From the NCBI GenBank assembly GCA_019694165.1, contig JAIBCL010000002.1:186001-250000 (forward strand): DNA of 64,000 nucleotides, written 5' to 3'. Each line of letters starts with the position of its first letter. The stretch's first letter is position 1. Shown one piece after another: positions 33,759 through 41,871 of this stretch. The position numbers and the translations under genes are program-made. The notes beneath the pieces are model-generated. The model had not been told where the DNA came from. It did not search any database and saw only the letters and a list, made by a program, of their open reading frames with translations. This stretch comes from Verrucomicrobiaceae bacterium (GTDB taxonomy: Bacteria; Verrucomicrobiota; Verrucomicrobiia; Verrucomicrobiales; Verrucomicrobiaceae).

Positions 33759-35639
33759 ATGAAGCCGCTTCTTCGCTCAGTCGCTGTTCTTGGTTTGCTC
33801 ATCGTTCATCAGGCGCGAGCCGACGACACGAAGCGCGATGGCCCGCCGTTTCCGCGCATCGGGAACTGCTATGGGGCGGCGCTGGGCTACAAGTCGTGGG
33901 AGGAAGGTGGCGCGTATTGGTCGAAGCTGGGGCTCATCGTGGGAGGGTGCTATGACTTGCACTATGACTGGGACAGCCGCGACTGGTCGAAGCCGCTCGC
34001 GAAGACGGAGGCGAATCTCGCGCGGCTGCGGGAGGTGAATCCGAAGGTGATCGTGCTGCCGTATGTCGATGTCATCGAAGGCATCGATCACAAGTCGATC
34101 CCGGGAGCGTGGTGGGAGTTGAACGCGGAGGGCAAGCGCTGGCAGGGCTGGCCGGGTTACTACCGCATCAACACCAAGTTGCCGGAGGTGCTCGACTACA
34201 ACCTCGCGATGGTGCGCGATCGCATTCTCGCGCGGTCGTGCTTTGATGGCGTGTTCTATGATTGCTGGCATGTGGAGGACATCCTGTGTCCAAAGACCGT
34301 CGCGCTGCGCGATGGACGCGCCGTGGTGATGATCAATGACTGGAACCTGCCCAACACGGGCTTCGAGACGCTGAATGGCTGCCTCGCCGAAGATGAGTTC
34401 AATCGCGTGATGGAGGGCAAGGTGGACTTCGAGGACTTCCTCGCGCGCTACCTGCGCTGGAGTCGCGAGAGTCGAAAGCCGGCGGTGACCATGCTGGTCG
34501 GTCATCCGCGCAAGATGCCGATGGACCCGTTTGCGAATCATCAGCTGCCGTGGAAGCAGCGTCAGGAGGTGCGCGAGAAGCTGCGCGACAGCGATCCGCA
34601 GGCCCTGCGCTTCGGGCTCGCCACCACACTGATGGGCGATGGCTACTTCGGCTACGACAGCGCCAACATGGGGCGCGGCGACTGGTGGTGGTTCCCCGAG
34701 TATGACGCGCCGCTTGGCTTTCCGAAAGGCCCCGCGCATCGCGAGGCCGATGGCACGTGGAGACGTGAGTTCGATGGAGGTCTCGTCGTGGTGAACGGCA
34801 CGCCGTATGACACCACGCTTCATCTCGGTGCGAATCATCGCGACGTGAGAAGCGACCGTGTCGCGAAGGACTTCACGCTGCGCATGTTCGATGGCCGCAT
34901 CCTCTTGCCAACCAACGACTCGCCGCGCGGTGGCGACGATCCACCCGTGCGCATCACGGCAGCGCCGACCGCGAAAGTCATTGCCGCCTCGCTCGATGAA
35001 GACATGCAGGCGGTGAAAACGCCCGGCGGACTGGAGCTTCGTTTGTCGCCAGCAGGAGAACCGCAAAGCATCCTGTGGCACGGCAAGCGCCTCTTCACGG
35101 GCGGCTGGCCGACGGCGAAGAGCAGTGACGGCAGTTCCGTCGAAATCACGAAGTCAGACAAGCCGATCATCAGCGTCGCCGACAACGAAGCGACCGTCAC
35201 ATTCCGCGGCACCACGAAGCTCGGCCACGCGATGATCGACTACGAAGAGAAGGTGATCGCCGAGGCGAATGACTCCTTCACGCTCGACTTCCACTTCACC
35301 ACAAAGTCCGACTTCAAGCCTCAGTTCTGGCGGCACTTCTTCATGCTTCCGGTCTCGGCTTTCAAAGGTGCGCAAGCCAGCAACACACGCAGCGAATGCG
35401 CATTGCCTGAGAAGCTGAGCAACGAAAGCCTGCTTCCCGCAGACACGAAGCTCACACTCCAGCGCGCCCAGCAAACCATCACGCTCGATAGCTCCACACC
35501 GATGAGCCTTGTCGATCATCGCAAGTGGGGGACGGACGAGTATCTCATCGCCAGCTATCCCGTGCGTGGTGAGATCAAAGCAGGGAAGACGTGGTCGTAT
35601 CGGGTGAAGGTGATCGTGAGCGAAGCGGAAGCAAAGTAG
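33759..35639 (+). CDS. Large secreted protein, putative glycoside-hydrolase-like TIM-barrel
   Basis: This 626-residue protein starts at ATG 33759, at a signal peptide (MKPLLRSVAVLGLLIVHQ, then ARA). The N-terminal about 350 residues look like a barrel of the putative glycoside-hydrolase type: KVIVLPYVDVIEG, RSCFDGVFYDCWHVEDILC and TTLMGDGYFGYDSANMG, where paired acidic residues at strand ends (FYDCW, MGDGY) may be catalytic. The C-terminal about 270 residues are beta-rich. No firm family name can be given and the substrate is unknown. It is an isolated plus-strand gene between the toxin-antitoxin pair and the convergent 35715 gene. Confidence 0.7.
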   Translation: MKPLLRSVAVLGLLIVHQARADDTKRDGPPFPRIGNCYGAALGYKSWEEGGAYWSKLGLIVGGCYDLHYDWDSRDWSKPLAKTEANLARLREVNPKVIVLPYVDVIEGIDHKSIPGAWWELNAEGKRWQGWPGYYRINTKLPEVLDYNLAMVRDRILARSCFDGVFYDCWHVEDILCPKTVALRDGRAVVMINDWNLPNTGFETLNGCLAEDEFNRVMEGKVDFEDFLARYLRWSRESRKPAVTMLVGHPRKMPMDPFANHQLPWKQRQEVREKLRDSDPQALRFGLATTLMGDGYFGYDSANMGRGDWWWFPEYDAPLGFPKGPAHREADGTWRREFDGGLVVVNGTPYDTTLHLGANHRDVRSDRVAKDFTLRMFDGRILLPTNDSPRGGDDPPVRITAAPTAKVIAASLDEDMQAVKTPGGLELRLSPAGEPQSILWHGKRLFTGGWPTAKSSDGSSVEITKSDKPIISVADNEATVTFRGTTKLGHAMIDYEEKVIAEANDSFTLDFHFTTKSDFKPQFWRHFFMLPVSAFKGAQASNTRSECALPEKLSNESLLPADTKLTLQRAQQTITLDSSTPMSLVDHRKWGTDEYLIASYPVRGEIKAGKTWSYRVKVIVSEAEAK

Positions 35640-35714
35640 TGCAGGGCTTCGGCCCGCACAGCCTTGGCAGGGCGTTAAGATAGAGAATGGAACTGCGACA
35701 CGGTTGCTCGCCAA

Positions 35715-36827
35715 CTAGGGATTTGGCTCCACGCGCGGCGGGGGGGTGGTGTCGAACTTCAGGCCGCCAAGATCGCCGGCAACCTTCGCCAGATCGGCCA
35801 CCCAAGTCTTGAGCGCGGGGTGATTCGGATTCTCACGGATGGTCTTCACCAGTTCCTGCGTGGCCGTGGTGGCGGTGATGCCGTTGGTCAGAAGGTCGAG
35901 CCACTTGCTCCAGTAGAGAGTCTTGTATTCGCCTGCCCCCCATTGCAGGAGATCATCGGGCTGCAGGGCGATCTCCTGCAGCATCGTCTCTGCCTTCAGG
36001 TACTCATCCCACACGGCGGGCAGCTCGGACTTTTTGTTGGCACGGTACCACGGGAGGATGATGTTCGAGTAGGCAGCGCGGAAATCCGCCGGAGAGCGCG
36101 GCCATTGCGCGGGCGCCTCGATATAGGTGCCAAGGCTGTATGCCTCGGCAAAGAGCGTGCTCGTCACGGGCTGGCGCAGTTGCCGTGCGGCGCTGCTCTT
36201 CTTGCGCGCCAGCGTGCGCTCCGCCGCACGCTCCTCCTCCTCACGCTTCGACTTCTTCCCCACCGTGGCCACGACGCGCCGCGGCGGCGGCCCCTGCACC
36301 GCAGAGGCGGCCGCGGGGAGATAGGCGATGACGGCCTGCATGTAGCTGCGCAGCCTGGCGACGATCTTTGCATCGCTCGTCGCATTGGCGGACTCGAGCA
36401 GCACCACCAGCAATTCCACCTGGAGCTGCAACATCGCGGAGGTGGTGCCCTCACCCAGCGAGGACAGCGCCTTCTTCTGCCAGTCGCCGTTGGCGCGCGC
36501 TTCCTGGTCCTCCTTCGACGTGGCCGGCTTGCGGTCGATGTTCACCACACGGTAGCTGGCGAGGTAAAGGTCCAGCGCATCCTGCTCCGTGCCCGCCCCT
36601 TTTCGGAATTTCTCAAGAGCACCAGCGAGCACCTCCTTCTTCGTCCTGGCGAATTCCTGCTGCACCTTGGTGATTTCAGCCAGCACTTTGGCCGTCTCGT
36701 CATCGGTGAGGCCCGTGGAAGGCGCGCTTTTGCCATCGCCGGAGACGGCGGGCGGAGGTTCGGCCGTCTGCGCGGCGAGCGAGGCGGCAACACGGAAGGC
36801 GAAGAGAAAAAGGAGGCAGGCTTTCAT
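35715..36827 (-). CDS. Secreted helical protein, paralog of the protein at 37288-38331
   Basis: The start at 36827 (MKACLLFLFAFRVAASLAAQ) gives a signal peptide; an in-frame extension to 36986 overlaps the upstream dgkA gene region. The 370-residue mature protein is mainly helical and charged, with a basic middle (KKSKREEEERAAERTLARKK). The C-terminal half matches the neighbour: ADFRAAYSNIILPWYRANKK against VDFGAMWEKTILPVFREKKK, and MIRDNPGHP-type endings (IRENPNHPALKTWVADL). No enzymatic motif seen. Function unknown. Confidence 0.75.
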   Translation of the reverse strand: MKACLLFLFAFRVAASLAAQTAEPPPAVSGDGKSAPSTGLTDDETAKVLAEITKVQQEFARTKKEVLAGALEKFRKGAGTEQDALDLYLASYRVVNIDRKPATSKEDQEARANGDWQKKALSSLGEGTTSAMLQLQVELLVVLLESANATSDAKIVARLRSYMQAVIAYLPAAASAVQGPPPRRVVATVGKKSKREEEERAAERTLARKKSSAARQLRQPVTSTLFAEAYSLGTYIEAPAQWPRSPADFRAAYSNIILPWYRANKKSELPAVWDEYLKAETMLQEIALQPDDLLQWGAGEYKTLYWSKWLDLLTNGITATTATQELVKTIRENPNHPALKTWVADLAKVAGDLGGLKFDTTPPPRVEPNP

Positions 36828-36894
36828 CGGATGCACAGTCATTAACGCCGCGGGACGGCCCGGCCTTTGAACCTCCACCCTCTTCGCGCACGAT

Positions 36895-37263
36895 TCACCG
36901 CAGAGCCAGCAATCGCGGCCCAAACACCAGAGCACCCACCACGGCCGCAGCGACGGCAGCCGCGAGCACACCGGCGGCCGCCACATCTTTCACCACACGG
37001 ATTCGCTCCTCGTCCTCGACAGTCACACGGTCGGCCAGCTTCTCGATCGCCGTGTTCATCGCCTCGGCCGCGATTACCACCCCGCAAGCCAGCGCCACCA
37101 GACACCACTCCACGGCGCTGATGCGCCACCAAATGCCCGCGCCAGAAACCGCCGCTGCGGCCAGCAAGTGGATGCGTGCATTGCGCTCGGAAAAAAACAG
37201 CCAGGCGAGTCCGCGAAAGGCAAACCAGAAACCGCGCATGAACCTCAACAGGCCGTCGAGCAT
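36895..37263 (-). CDS. dgkA: Diacylglycerol kinase / undecaprenol kinase family
   Basis: This 122-residue inner-membrane protein has three predicted helices and the family active-site motif EAMNTAIEKLADRV (about 67-80), where the Glu residues and Asn bind the Mg-ATP. An N-terminal amphipathic segment (FWFAFRGLAWLFFSERNARIH) precedes the helices, as in the Gram-positive-type undecaprenol kinases. The role is to phosphorylate diacylglycerol or undecaprenol, recycling lipid carriers. It is sandwiched between two paralogous secreted-protein genes. Confidence 0.9.
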   Translation of the reverse strand: MLDGLLRFMRGFWFAFRGLAWLFFSERNARIHLLAAAAVSGAGIWWRISAVEWCLVALACGVVIAAEAMNTAIEKLADRVTVEDEERIRVVKDVAAAGVLAAAVAAAVVGALVFGPRLLALR

Positions 37264-37287
37264 GATCTGCGTGTGGCCGTGGTCGCG

Positions 37288-38331
37288 TCACTGAGGAGCC
37301 GCACCCGGCGTGGATGGCACCGCACCGGGCGTGGCGGAAGCCACCATCCGCTTGAATTCCTCCAGCCACTTTGGCGAGTTTGGGTGCCCGGGATTGTCGC
37401 GGATCATCGCCAGCATGTCGGCCATGGCATTGACGGGTTTGTCACCGTTGGCGAAGAGATCCTGCAGTTTGGCCCATTTGATGTCCGGCACCTCGTTCTG
37501 CTGCCAGAGGGACAGCTCGGCATCCGAGATGGATCCTTTCTTAAAGCCCGCTTCCGCGGCGATGCGCGCGTCCCATTGGGCGCCGAGTTCGGACTTCTTC
37601 TTCTCGCGGAAAACCGGCAGAATGGTCTTCTCCCACATCGCCCCGAAATCGACCGGCTCGAGACTCCAGCGCTGACCGTCGAGGTAGTCGCCGATCTGGA
37701 AGGCCGGCACGAATGGATTGCCACCACCGCCGCCGCCACCACCACGACCTCCGCGACCACCGCCGCCGCCACCGCCGCCACGCAAGCTCCCCGCCAGGTA
37801 GGCGCCGGCACGGCCGCGCAGCTTGTCGGAGGCGGCCACCACGTCCTGAATGTACGATGTCAACTCGGGCAGCATTTTGTCGATCTCCTTGGCCTCATGC
37901 GCCTCGAGCGAAAGGACGAGGTACCGAAGCTGGAAGCGCACTGCGAGGCCGAAGTCGCCATCCTCCTTCACCTCCTTGGCCGTGCTTTCCTTGTTCCGCT
38001 CGGCCTGCTTCTTCACCTGTTCCTCACGGGTCTTCTTCTCGTCGCGCGTGAGCGCGCGGCGGTCGGCGATGAGCTTCTCGCAGTCCTCATACAAGGACAG
38101 AGCCGCAGCATCGCTCGCCGTGCCGGCGCGCAGCTTCTGAATAATCGCTCCGAGATTCGCCCCGCGCTGCTGGGCGATGGCCTTCTCCACGTCCGCGAGC
38201 TGCTTCACGATGGTGTCCACTTGCTGCTGGGTGAGCGTCGGTGGCGCGGGTTTTGGCGCAGGATCCTGGGCGGAAAGCGGAACGCACAAGCCGAGAAGGG
38301 CGGCAAGATGGAGATGGGAACGGGTGTTCAT
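37288..38331 (-). CDS. Secreted helical protein with polyglycine segment
   Basis: The start at 38331 (MNTRSHLHLAALLGLCVPLS) places a signal peptide; a longer frame to 38622 runs into the ispH gene. The 347-residue protein has a proline-rich start (DPAPKPAPPTLTQQQ), a charged coiled-coil-like region (RDEKKTREEQVKKQAERNKE), a glycine stretch (about 206-228, GGGGGGGGRGGRGG), and a C-terminal half paralogous to the 35715 gene (MIRDNPGHPNSPKWLEEFK). The function is unknown; the glycine tract is a probable flexible linker. Confidence 0.75.
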   Translation of the reverse strand: MNTRSHLHLAALLGLCVPLSAQDPAPKPAPPTLTQQQVDTIVKQLADVEKAIAQQRGANLGAIIQKLRAGTASDAAALSLYEDCEKLIADRRALTRDEKKTREEQVKKQAERNKESTAKEVKEDGDFGLAVRFQLRYLVLSLEAHEAKEIDKMLPELTSYIQDVVAASDKLRGRAGAYLAGSLRGGGGGGGGRGGRGGGGGGGGNPFVPAFQIGDYLDGQRWSLEPVDFGAMWEKTILPVFREKKKSELGAQWDARIAAEAGFKKGSISDAELSLWQQNEVPDIKWAKLQDLFANGDKPVNAMADMLAMIRDNPGHPNSPKWLEEFKRMVASATPGAVPSTPGAAPQ

Positions 38332-38485
38332 GGCCGGAAATCGTAGGTCATCTGGAACGTGCCGGGAAGGGAGAAGTTTGGCGAGTTTTTTTGATCCGGC
38401 CGTCACGCTTCGGCTGCGTACGCCAGAACCGCCACAACCGCACGCCAGCAACGCGCGCGTTGCGGAGAAAACTGAAAAGCGAGAG

Positions 38486-39382
38486 TCACGCGATGCGTGC
38501 GGTGGCGCGGAGGAATCCGTGCGCGGGGGAGAATCTCGTTTCGGCGGCGATGCGGCGCAGGCTGGCGACGACGGCATCGACGGTCTCGTCGAGCGTGGAC
38601 GTGCCGGCGGTGACACCCACACTGCTCACACCACGGAACCAGCCGGCGCGCAGCTCGGCGGCGCTCTCGATCTGAATGGCGGCGCGGCCAAGCTGCCGCG
38701 CTCGTTCGACGAGCTGGCGCGTGTTGTTGCTGGTATGTCCGCCGACGACGACGATGAGGTCGTTGGAACGGCAGAGTTCCACCAGCGCGTCCTGCCGCTG
38801 CTTCGTGGGACGGCACACCGTGTCAATGAAGCGCACCTCGGCGGCCGGACGTGCTCTTTTCAAACAATCAACCAGATGCAGCACGCGCCCCAGCGGCTGC
38901 GTGGTCTGGGCAATGACACCATAATGCGGGGCGTCCGGCAAGCCGGCCATGTCGGCCTCGTGCAACACGACGGCAGCCCCGGCGAAATCTCCGACAAGGC
39001 CCCGCACTTCGACGTGATCCGCCTGGCCGATGACGACCGGCAGGTACCGGCCGGCGACTAGCGCCGCCAGGGCATCGTGCGCCTTGCGCACAAGCGGGCA
39101 GGTGGTGTCCGTGACGTTGAATCCGCCGGCACGCCATGCGTGCCGTCTGGCCTCCGAGGCGCCGTGCGCGGTGATGATGACGTCCCGGGTCGTCGCCGAG
39201 CCGGGATCATCGAGGCTGCCGCTGAGCGCACCCGCAGCCTTTAGATGGCGGTCCACCTCGGGATTGTGGACGAGCTGGCCGAGGATGGTGACGGGCTTCC
39301 TGGCTGCGATGGCGTGTGCCGTGCGCAGGGCGTCGCGCACGCCGAAGCACATGCCGTGATGTCTGGCGATGGTGATGTTCAT
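38486..39382 (-). CDS. ispH: 4-hydroxy-3-methylbut-2-enyl diphosphate reductase (IspH)
   Basis: This 298-residue enzyme of the MEP isoprenoid pathway reduces HMBPP to IPP and DMAPP with a 4Fe-4S cluster. The three cluster cysteines are present: Cys12 (MCFGV), Cys95 (TTCPLV) and Cys190 (DTVC). The substrate-binding histidines in LGQLVHNP and ITAHGAS, and the TQTT-type loop (AQTTQPLG), also fit. The start at 39382 (MNITIARHHGMCFGV) is well placed; the frame extends upstream but overlaps the operator palindrome. A 15-bp palindrome 40 bp upstream is shared with the neighbouring regulator operon. Confidence 0.92.
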   Translation of the reverse strand: MNITIARHHGMCFGVRDALRTAHAIAARKPVTILGQLVHNPEVDRHLKAAGALSGSLDDPGSATTRDVIITAHGASEARRHAWRAGGFNVTDTTCPLVRKAHDALAALVAGRYLPVVIGQADHVEVRGLVGDFAGAAVVLHEADMAGLPDAPHYGVIAQTTQPLGRVLHLVDCLKRARPAAEVRFIDTVCRPTKQRQDALVELCRSNDLIVVVGGHTSNNTRQLVERARQLGRAAIQIESAAELRAGWFRGVSSVGVTAGTSTLDETVDAVVASLRRIAAETRFSPAHGFLRATARIA

Positions 39383-39421
39383 TTCGTGGGTGGTTCGGGT
39401 TGGTTGTGGGACTGGCCAAAG

Positions 39422-39436
39422 CTTTGTATTGCAAAG
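39422..39436. promoter_or_regulatory. Candidate operator palindrome upstream of ispH
   Basis: CTTTGTATTGCAAAG, with symmetry extending to 8-bp arms (AAGCTTTG and CAAAGCTT), lies 40 bp upstream of the ispH start and 25 bp past the stop of the winged-helix regulator gene. Its exact reverse complement sits before the regulator operon at 40410-40424. It is a candidate binding site for that regulator. Confidence 0.55.
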
Positions 39437-39460
39437 CTTCAAGGCGAGGCAAAGGCTCGT

Positions 39461-39760
39461 TCACGGTTTCGCGGCGCGCACGATGGCTTCGAGCACATCA
39501 ATGTACTCTTTGAACGCCTTCCTGCCCGGCTTGGTGAGCTTGTAGGTCGTGCGCGGGCGGCTGCCGGAATCATCGCGCTCCTCCTCGACGAAGCCCGCCC
39601 CGGCGAGGATGCGCAGGTGGGTGATCAGGTTCCCATCGCTCATGCCCAGCTCGGATTTCAAATCCTGGAAGCTCCAGTCGTCGTGACCGGCGAGCAGCGT
39701 CATGATCGACAGGCGGGCCTTCTCGTGGATGACCTTGTCGAGCTGGTCGAAGTCGATCAT
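39461..39760 (-). CDS. Winged-helix transcriptional regulator (ArsR/MarR-like, HTH_34 type)
   Basis: This 99-residue DNA-binding protein has the winged-helix core: KARLSIMTLLAGHDDWSFQD, LKSELGMSDGNLITHLRILA, then the wing (RPRTTYKLTKPG). It has no sensor domain, like small transcriptional regulators paired with membrane proteins. Its start overlaps the stop of the upstream membrane gene by ATGA, so the two are translationally coupled. Its gene sits between the two copies of a 15-bp palindrome, suggesting it represses its own operon and ispH. Confidence 0.85.
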   Translation of the reverse strand: MIDFDQLDKVIHEKARLSIMTLLAGHDDWSFQDLKSELGMSDGNLITHLRILAGAGFVEEERDDSGSRPRTTYKLTKPGRKAFKEYIDVLEAIVRAAKP

Positions 39761-40401
39761 GTCTCTGCAATCTGGGGCGCAGGCGTGCGAACAAAGACCG
39801 CCACCGCGTAGGCGACGTGCAGCAGGCCGAAGGTGGTGCCGAGGAAGATCGAGGCCACGGCGGCCCCCTTCCCTCCGGCCGCCAGATCCGGCTGCGTGAA
39901 GTAGATCACAGCGAAGAACCCGCCCACGACGAGAAACGCGCGGCCGAGGCGCACGAGCGAGCGCGGGGAGAAATGCTCCGTGGCCAGCAGCGCGAGACCG
40001 TAGCAGAGGATCCACAGCAGCGCCGCCAGCGCCAGCTCTCCGCGGAACCAGATCAGAAACACACCCAACAGGCCGCCCACCAGCATCGGCGGAGTAAAGG
40101 CGCGCAGGGCCAGTGCGAGGCGGCTGTTCTCCGAAAAAAACGGCTGGGAGCGGCTGCGGGCCTCGCGATGCAGCATGAACATGTTGACCGCGGAAGTGAC
40201 GGCGAGGATGCCGACCCATTCCGTGAGAAATCCGCGCGCGCCCATCGCGCCGGCGGTGAGGAAGGTGATGGCTGAGGCTATGAGCGCCAGCACGCCGCCG
40301 CACAACGCCGCCGGAGCCGAGATGGCCCGGTACACCTGGGACTTTTCGAGGAGAGAGCGGATGACGCGCAGGTGCTCGAGAGCGGTTTGCTGGGTGGTCA
40401 T
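39757..40401 (-). CDS. Multi-pass membrane protein paired with the winged-helix regulator
   Basis: This 214-residue protein starts at ATG 40401 (MTTQQTALEHLRVIRSLLEK), with a short helical cytoplasmic N-terminus. It has six predicted membrane helices, including LCGGVLALIASAITFLTAGA, PPMLVGGLLGVFLIWF and GGFFAVIYFTQPDLAAG. No family was recognised. The gene overlaps the regulator by ATGA, a layout seen with membrane proteins whose expression is controlled by the attached small regulator. Confidence 0.75.
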   Translation of the reverse strand: MTTQQTALEHLRVIRSLLEKSQVYRAISAPAALCGGVLALIASAITFLTAGAMGARGFLTEWVGILAVTSAVNMFMLHREARSRSQPFFSENSRLALALRAFTPPMLVGGLLGVFLIWFRGELALAALLWILCYGLALLATEHFSPRSLVRLGRAFLVVGGFFAVIYFTQPDLAAGGKGAAVASIFLGTTFGLLHVAYAVAVFVRTPAPQIAET

Positions 40402-40409
40402 GGCGCTTA

Positions 40410-40424
40410 CTTTGCAATACAAAG
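40410..40424. promoter_or_regulatory. Candidate operator palindrome before the membrane-protein/regulator operon
   Basis: CTTTGCAATACAAAG, the exact reverse complement of 39422-39436, ends 9 bp upstream of the start codon at 40401. This position would cover the ribosome binding site or the promoter start, suiting a repressor site. Confidence 0.55.
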
Positions 40425-40543
40425 CATGAGTGGCAAGGAGATTTTCCCTGGCGGCGCAGAGACAAGATGCGGACAGCGAATCACCACATCAGCGCAGCGA
40501 TCCCGTCTGGACGATCTTCCCATCCAGTCCTAGACTCGCACGC

Positions 40544-40816
40544 ATGAACCAGCACACCTGCCGCGTCCTCAGCACCATTTGTTTTCAAGGAGGCATCCTT
40601 TCCATCGCCCTCTCGATCTGGACCTGGTGGTTCCTTGGCGGTGCCAGCGGAGACGATGCGGAGACTCGCGCCCATGCCGAACGCTTCGGCATCTTTATCG
40701 GTCTCTGGGCGCCGACGCTGCTGATCCTCTCGAATCGCTTCGACCGCTACGCAGACAAGGCCAGGCCGCTGCCGGGACAGATGGTGCAACCTGACGAAGG
40801 CGCGGACGGCAAGTGA
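40544..40816 (+). CDS. Small two-helix membrane protein
   Basis: This 90-residue protein starts at 40544 (MNQHTCRVLSTICFQGG); upstream in-frame codons to 40430 overlap the divergent promoter. Two predicted helices (IALSIWTWWFLG and FGIFIGLWAPTLLILSNR) and a polar tail follow. There is no known family. Divergent from the membrane/regulator operon. Confidence 0.6.
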   Translation: MNQHTCRVLSTICFQGGILSIALSIWTWWFLGGASGDDAETRAHAERFGIFIGLWAPTLLILSNRFDRYADKARPLPGQMVQPDEGADGK

Positions 40817-40935
40817 CCGCGGCGCGGTCCCGGGCTGCCTGCCGGCGGCAGGACAAACGCACATTGCGTCCGCTGAATCGGCGGGTATTCATGGCTGCGT
40901 CCGTCTGGACGCCGTACTCGAATCCACAGGCCGCC

Positions 40936-41799
40936 ATGAATCCCGTCATCCCGCGCCATCTGTCTCACACCTCCGTGCTCACGCTCGTCGCGTTCCTCGC
41001 ATGCGATCCGGCCTCGTCGTCTGCGGCGACGCGCACATTCAAAGACACCTCTGGCCGCAGCATCGAGGCCGAGGTGGTGTCCGTCAGTGGTGATGCAGTC
41101 ACGCTCCGCCGGTCGGACGGGCGTGTGTTCTTGCATCCCCTTGCCATTTTCGCGCCCGAGGATCAGGCATATATCAAGAATGGTGGTCGTGAAGTGAAGC
41201 GGACTGACGCGTCAGCGCCGGTGCCGGGCAAGGTTGAGAAAAAGGAAAAGGAAGACGCTCCCCCGGCCGTGGTCGAACCAAAGAGCGCCTCCGCAAGCGG
41301 CCAGCCGTATCTGCTGGAGCCGCGCATCCGCATCGGCAAAAGCGACCGGCTGTCGAAGATCGAGAAGTTCGACGACCGCGCGCTGCGTCTCTCGGTCGGC
41401 GTGGACATCACGAACCGACACCCCACGCGCGAGCTGCACGGGGGCAAAGGCACGCTCATCATCATGGGCCGCTCGGTGCTGCAGTTGCGCGAGTATGCAG
41501 TGCTCGGCCGCGAAGAATTCCCCGTGGATGTGCCGGTGAAGACGCCATTCCGCTTCGAGGGCAAGGACATCGCCAGCGAGTACGACGACAAGGGCGGCAC
41601 CTCGCGCTTTGGCTACACCTACTCGGGCTACGTGTTCGTGCTCCAAGACGCGGAAGGACGCATCATACTTGCCGCAGCCTCGCCGGGCGGGAATGCACGC
41701 TTTGCAGAGAAGGTGCTCACTCTGCAGCCCAAGACCTACGTGGACCGTGACTTCGAGCCGCTCAAGGGCCGGCCGGCCACCACCATCCGACTGCGGTGA
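40936..41799 (+). CDS. Secreted SHD1-domain protein
   Basis: This 287-residue protein starts at 40936. The leader (LTLVAFLACDPASSSAA) suggests export, possibly with a lipobox-like Cys. Residues 36-78 (RTFKDTSGRSIEAEVVSVSG, then RRSDGRVFLHPLAIFAPEDQ) match the SHD1 (SLA1 homology domain 1)-like motif common in planctomycetes and verrucomicrobia. A charged linker (about 85-110) and a C-terminal beta domain follow. The function is unknown. Confidence 0.75.
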   Translation: MNPVIPRHLSHTSVLTLVAFLACDPASSSAATRTFKDTSGRSIEAEVVSVSGDAVTLRRSDGRVFLHPLAIFAPEDQAYIKNGGREVKRTDASAPVPGKVEKKEKEDAPPAVVEPKSASASGQPYLLEPRIRIGKSDRLSKIEKFDDRALRLSVGVDITNRHPTRELHGGKGTLIIMGRSVLQLREYAVLGREEFPVDVPVKTPFRFEGKDIASEYDDKGGTSRFGYTYSGYVFVLQDAEGRIILAAASPGGNARFAEKVLTLQPKTYVDRDFEPLKGRPATTIRLR

Positions 41800-41871
41800 T
41801 CGCCGCACGCTGGACGGATGATCACTGCAAAAACGAGTGCGCACGACGTGGTGCCCGAAGCACCGGCATCT

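Noticed and set aside
33777-35081. Minus-strand frame of 434 codons
   Set aside because: Antisense shadow of the large secreted protein; His/Arg-rich with no domain.
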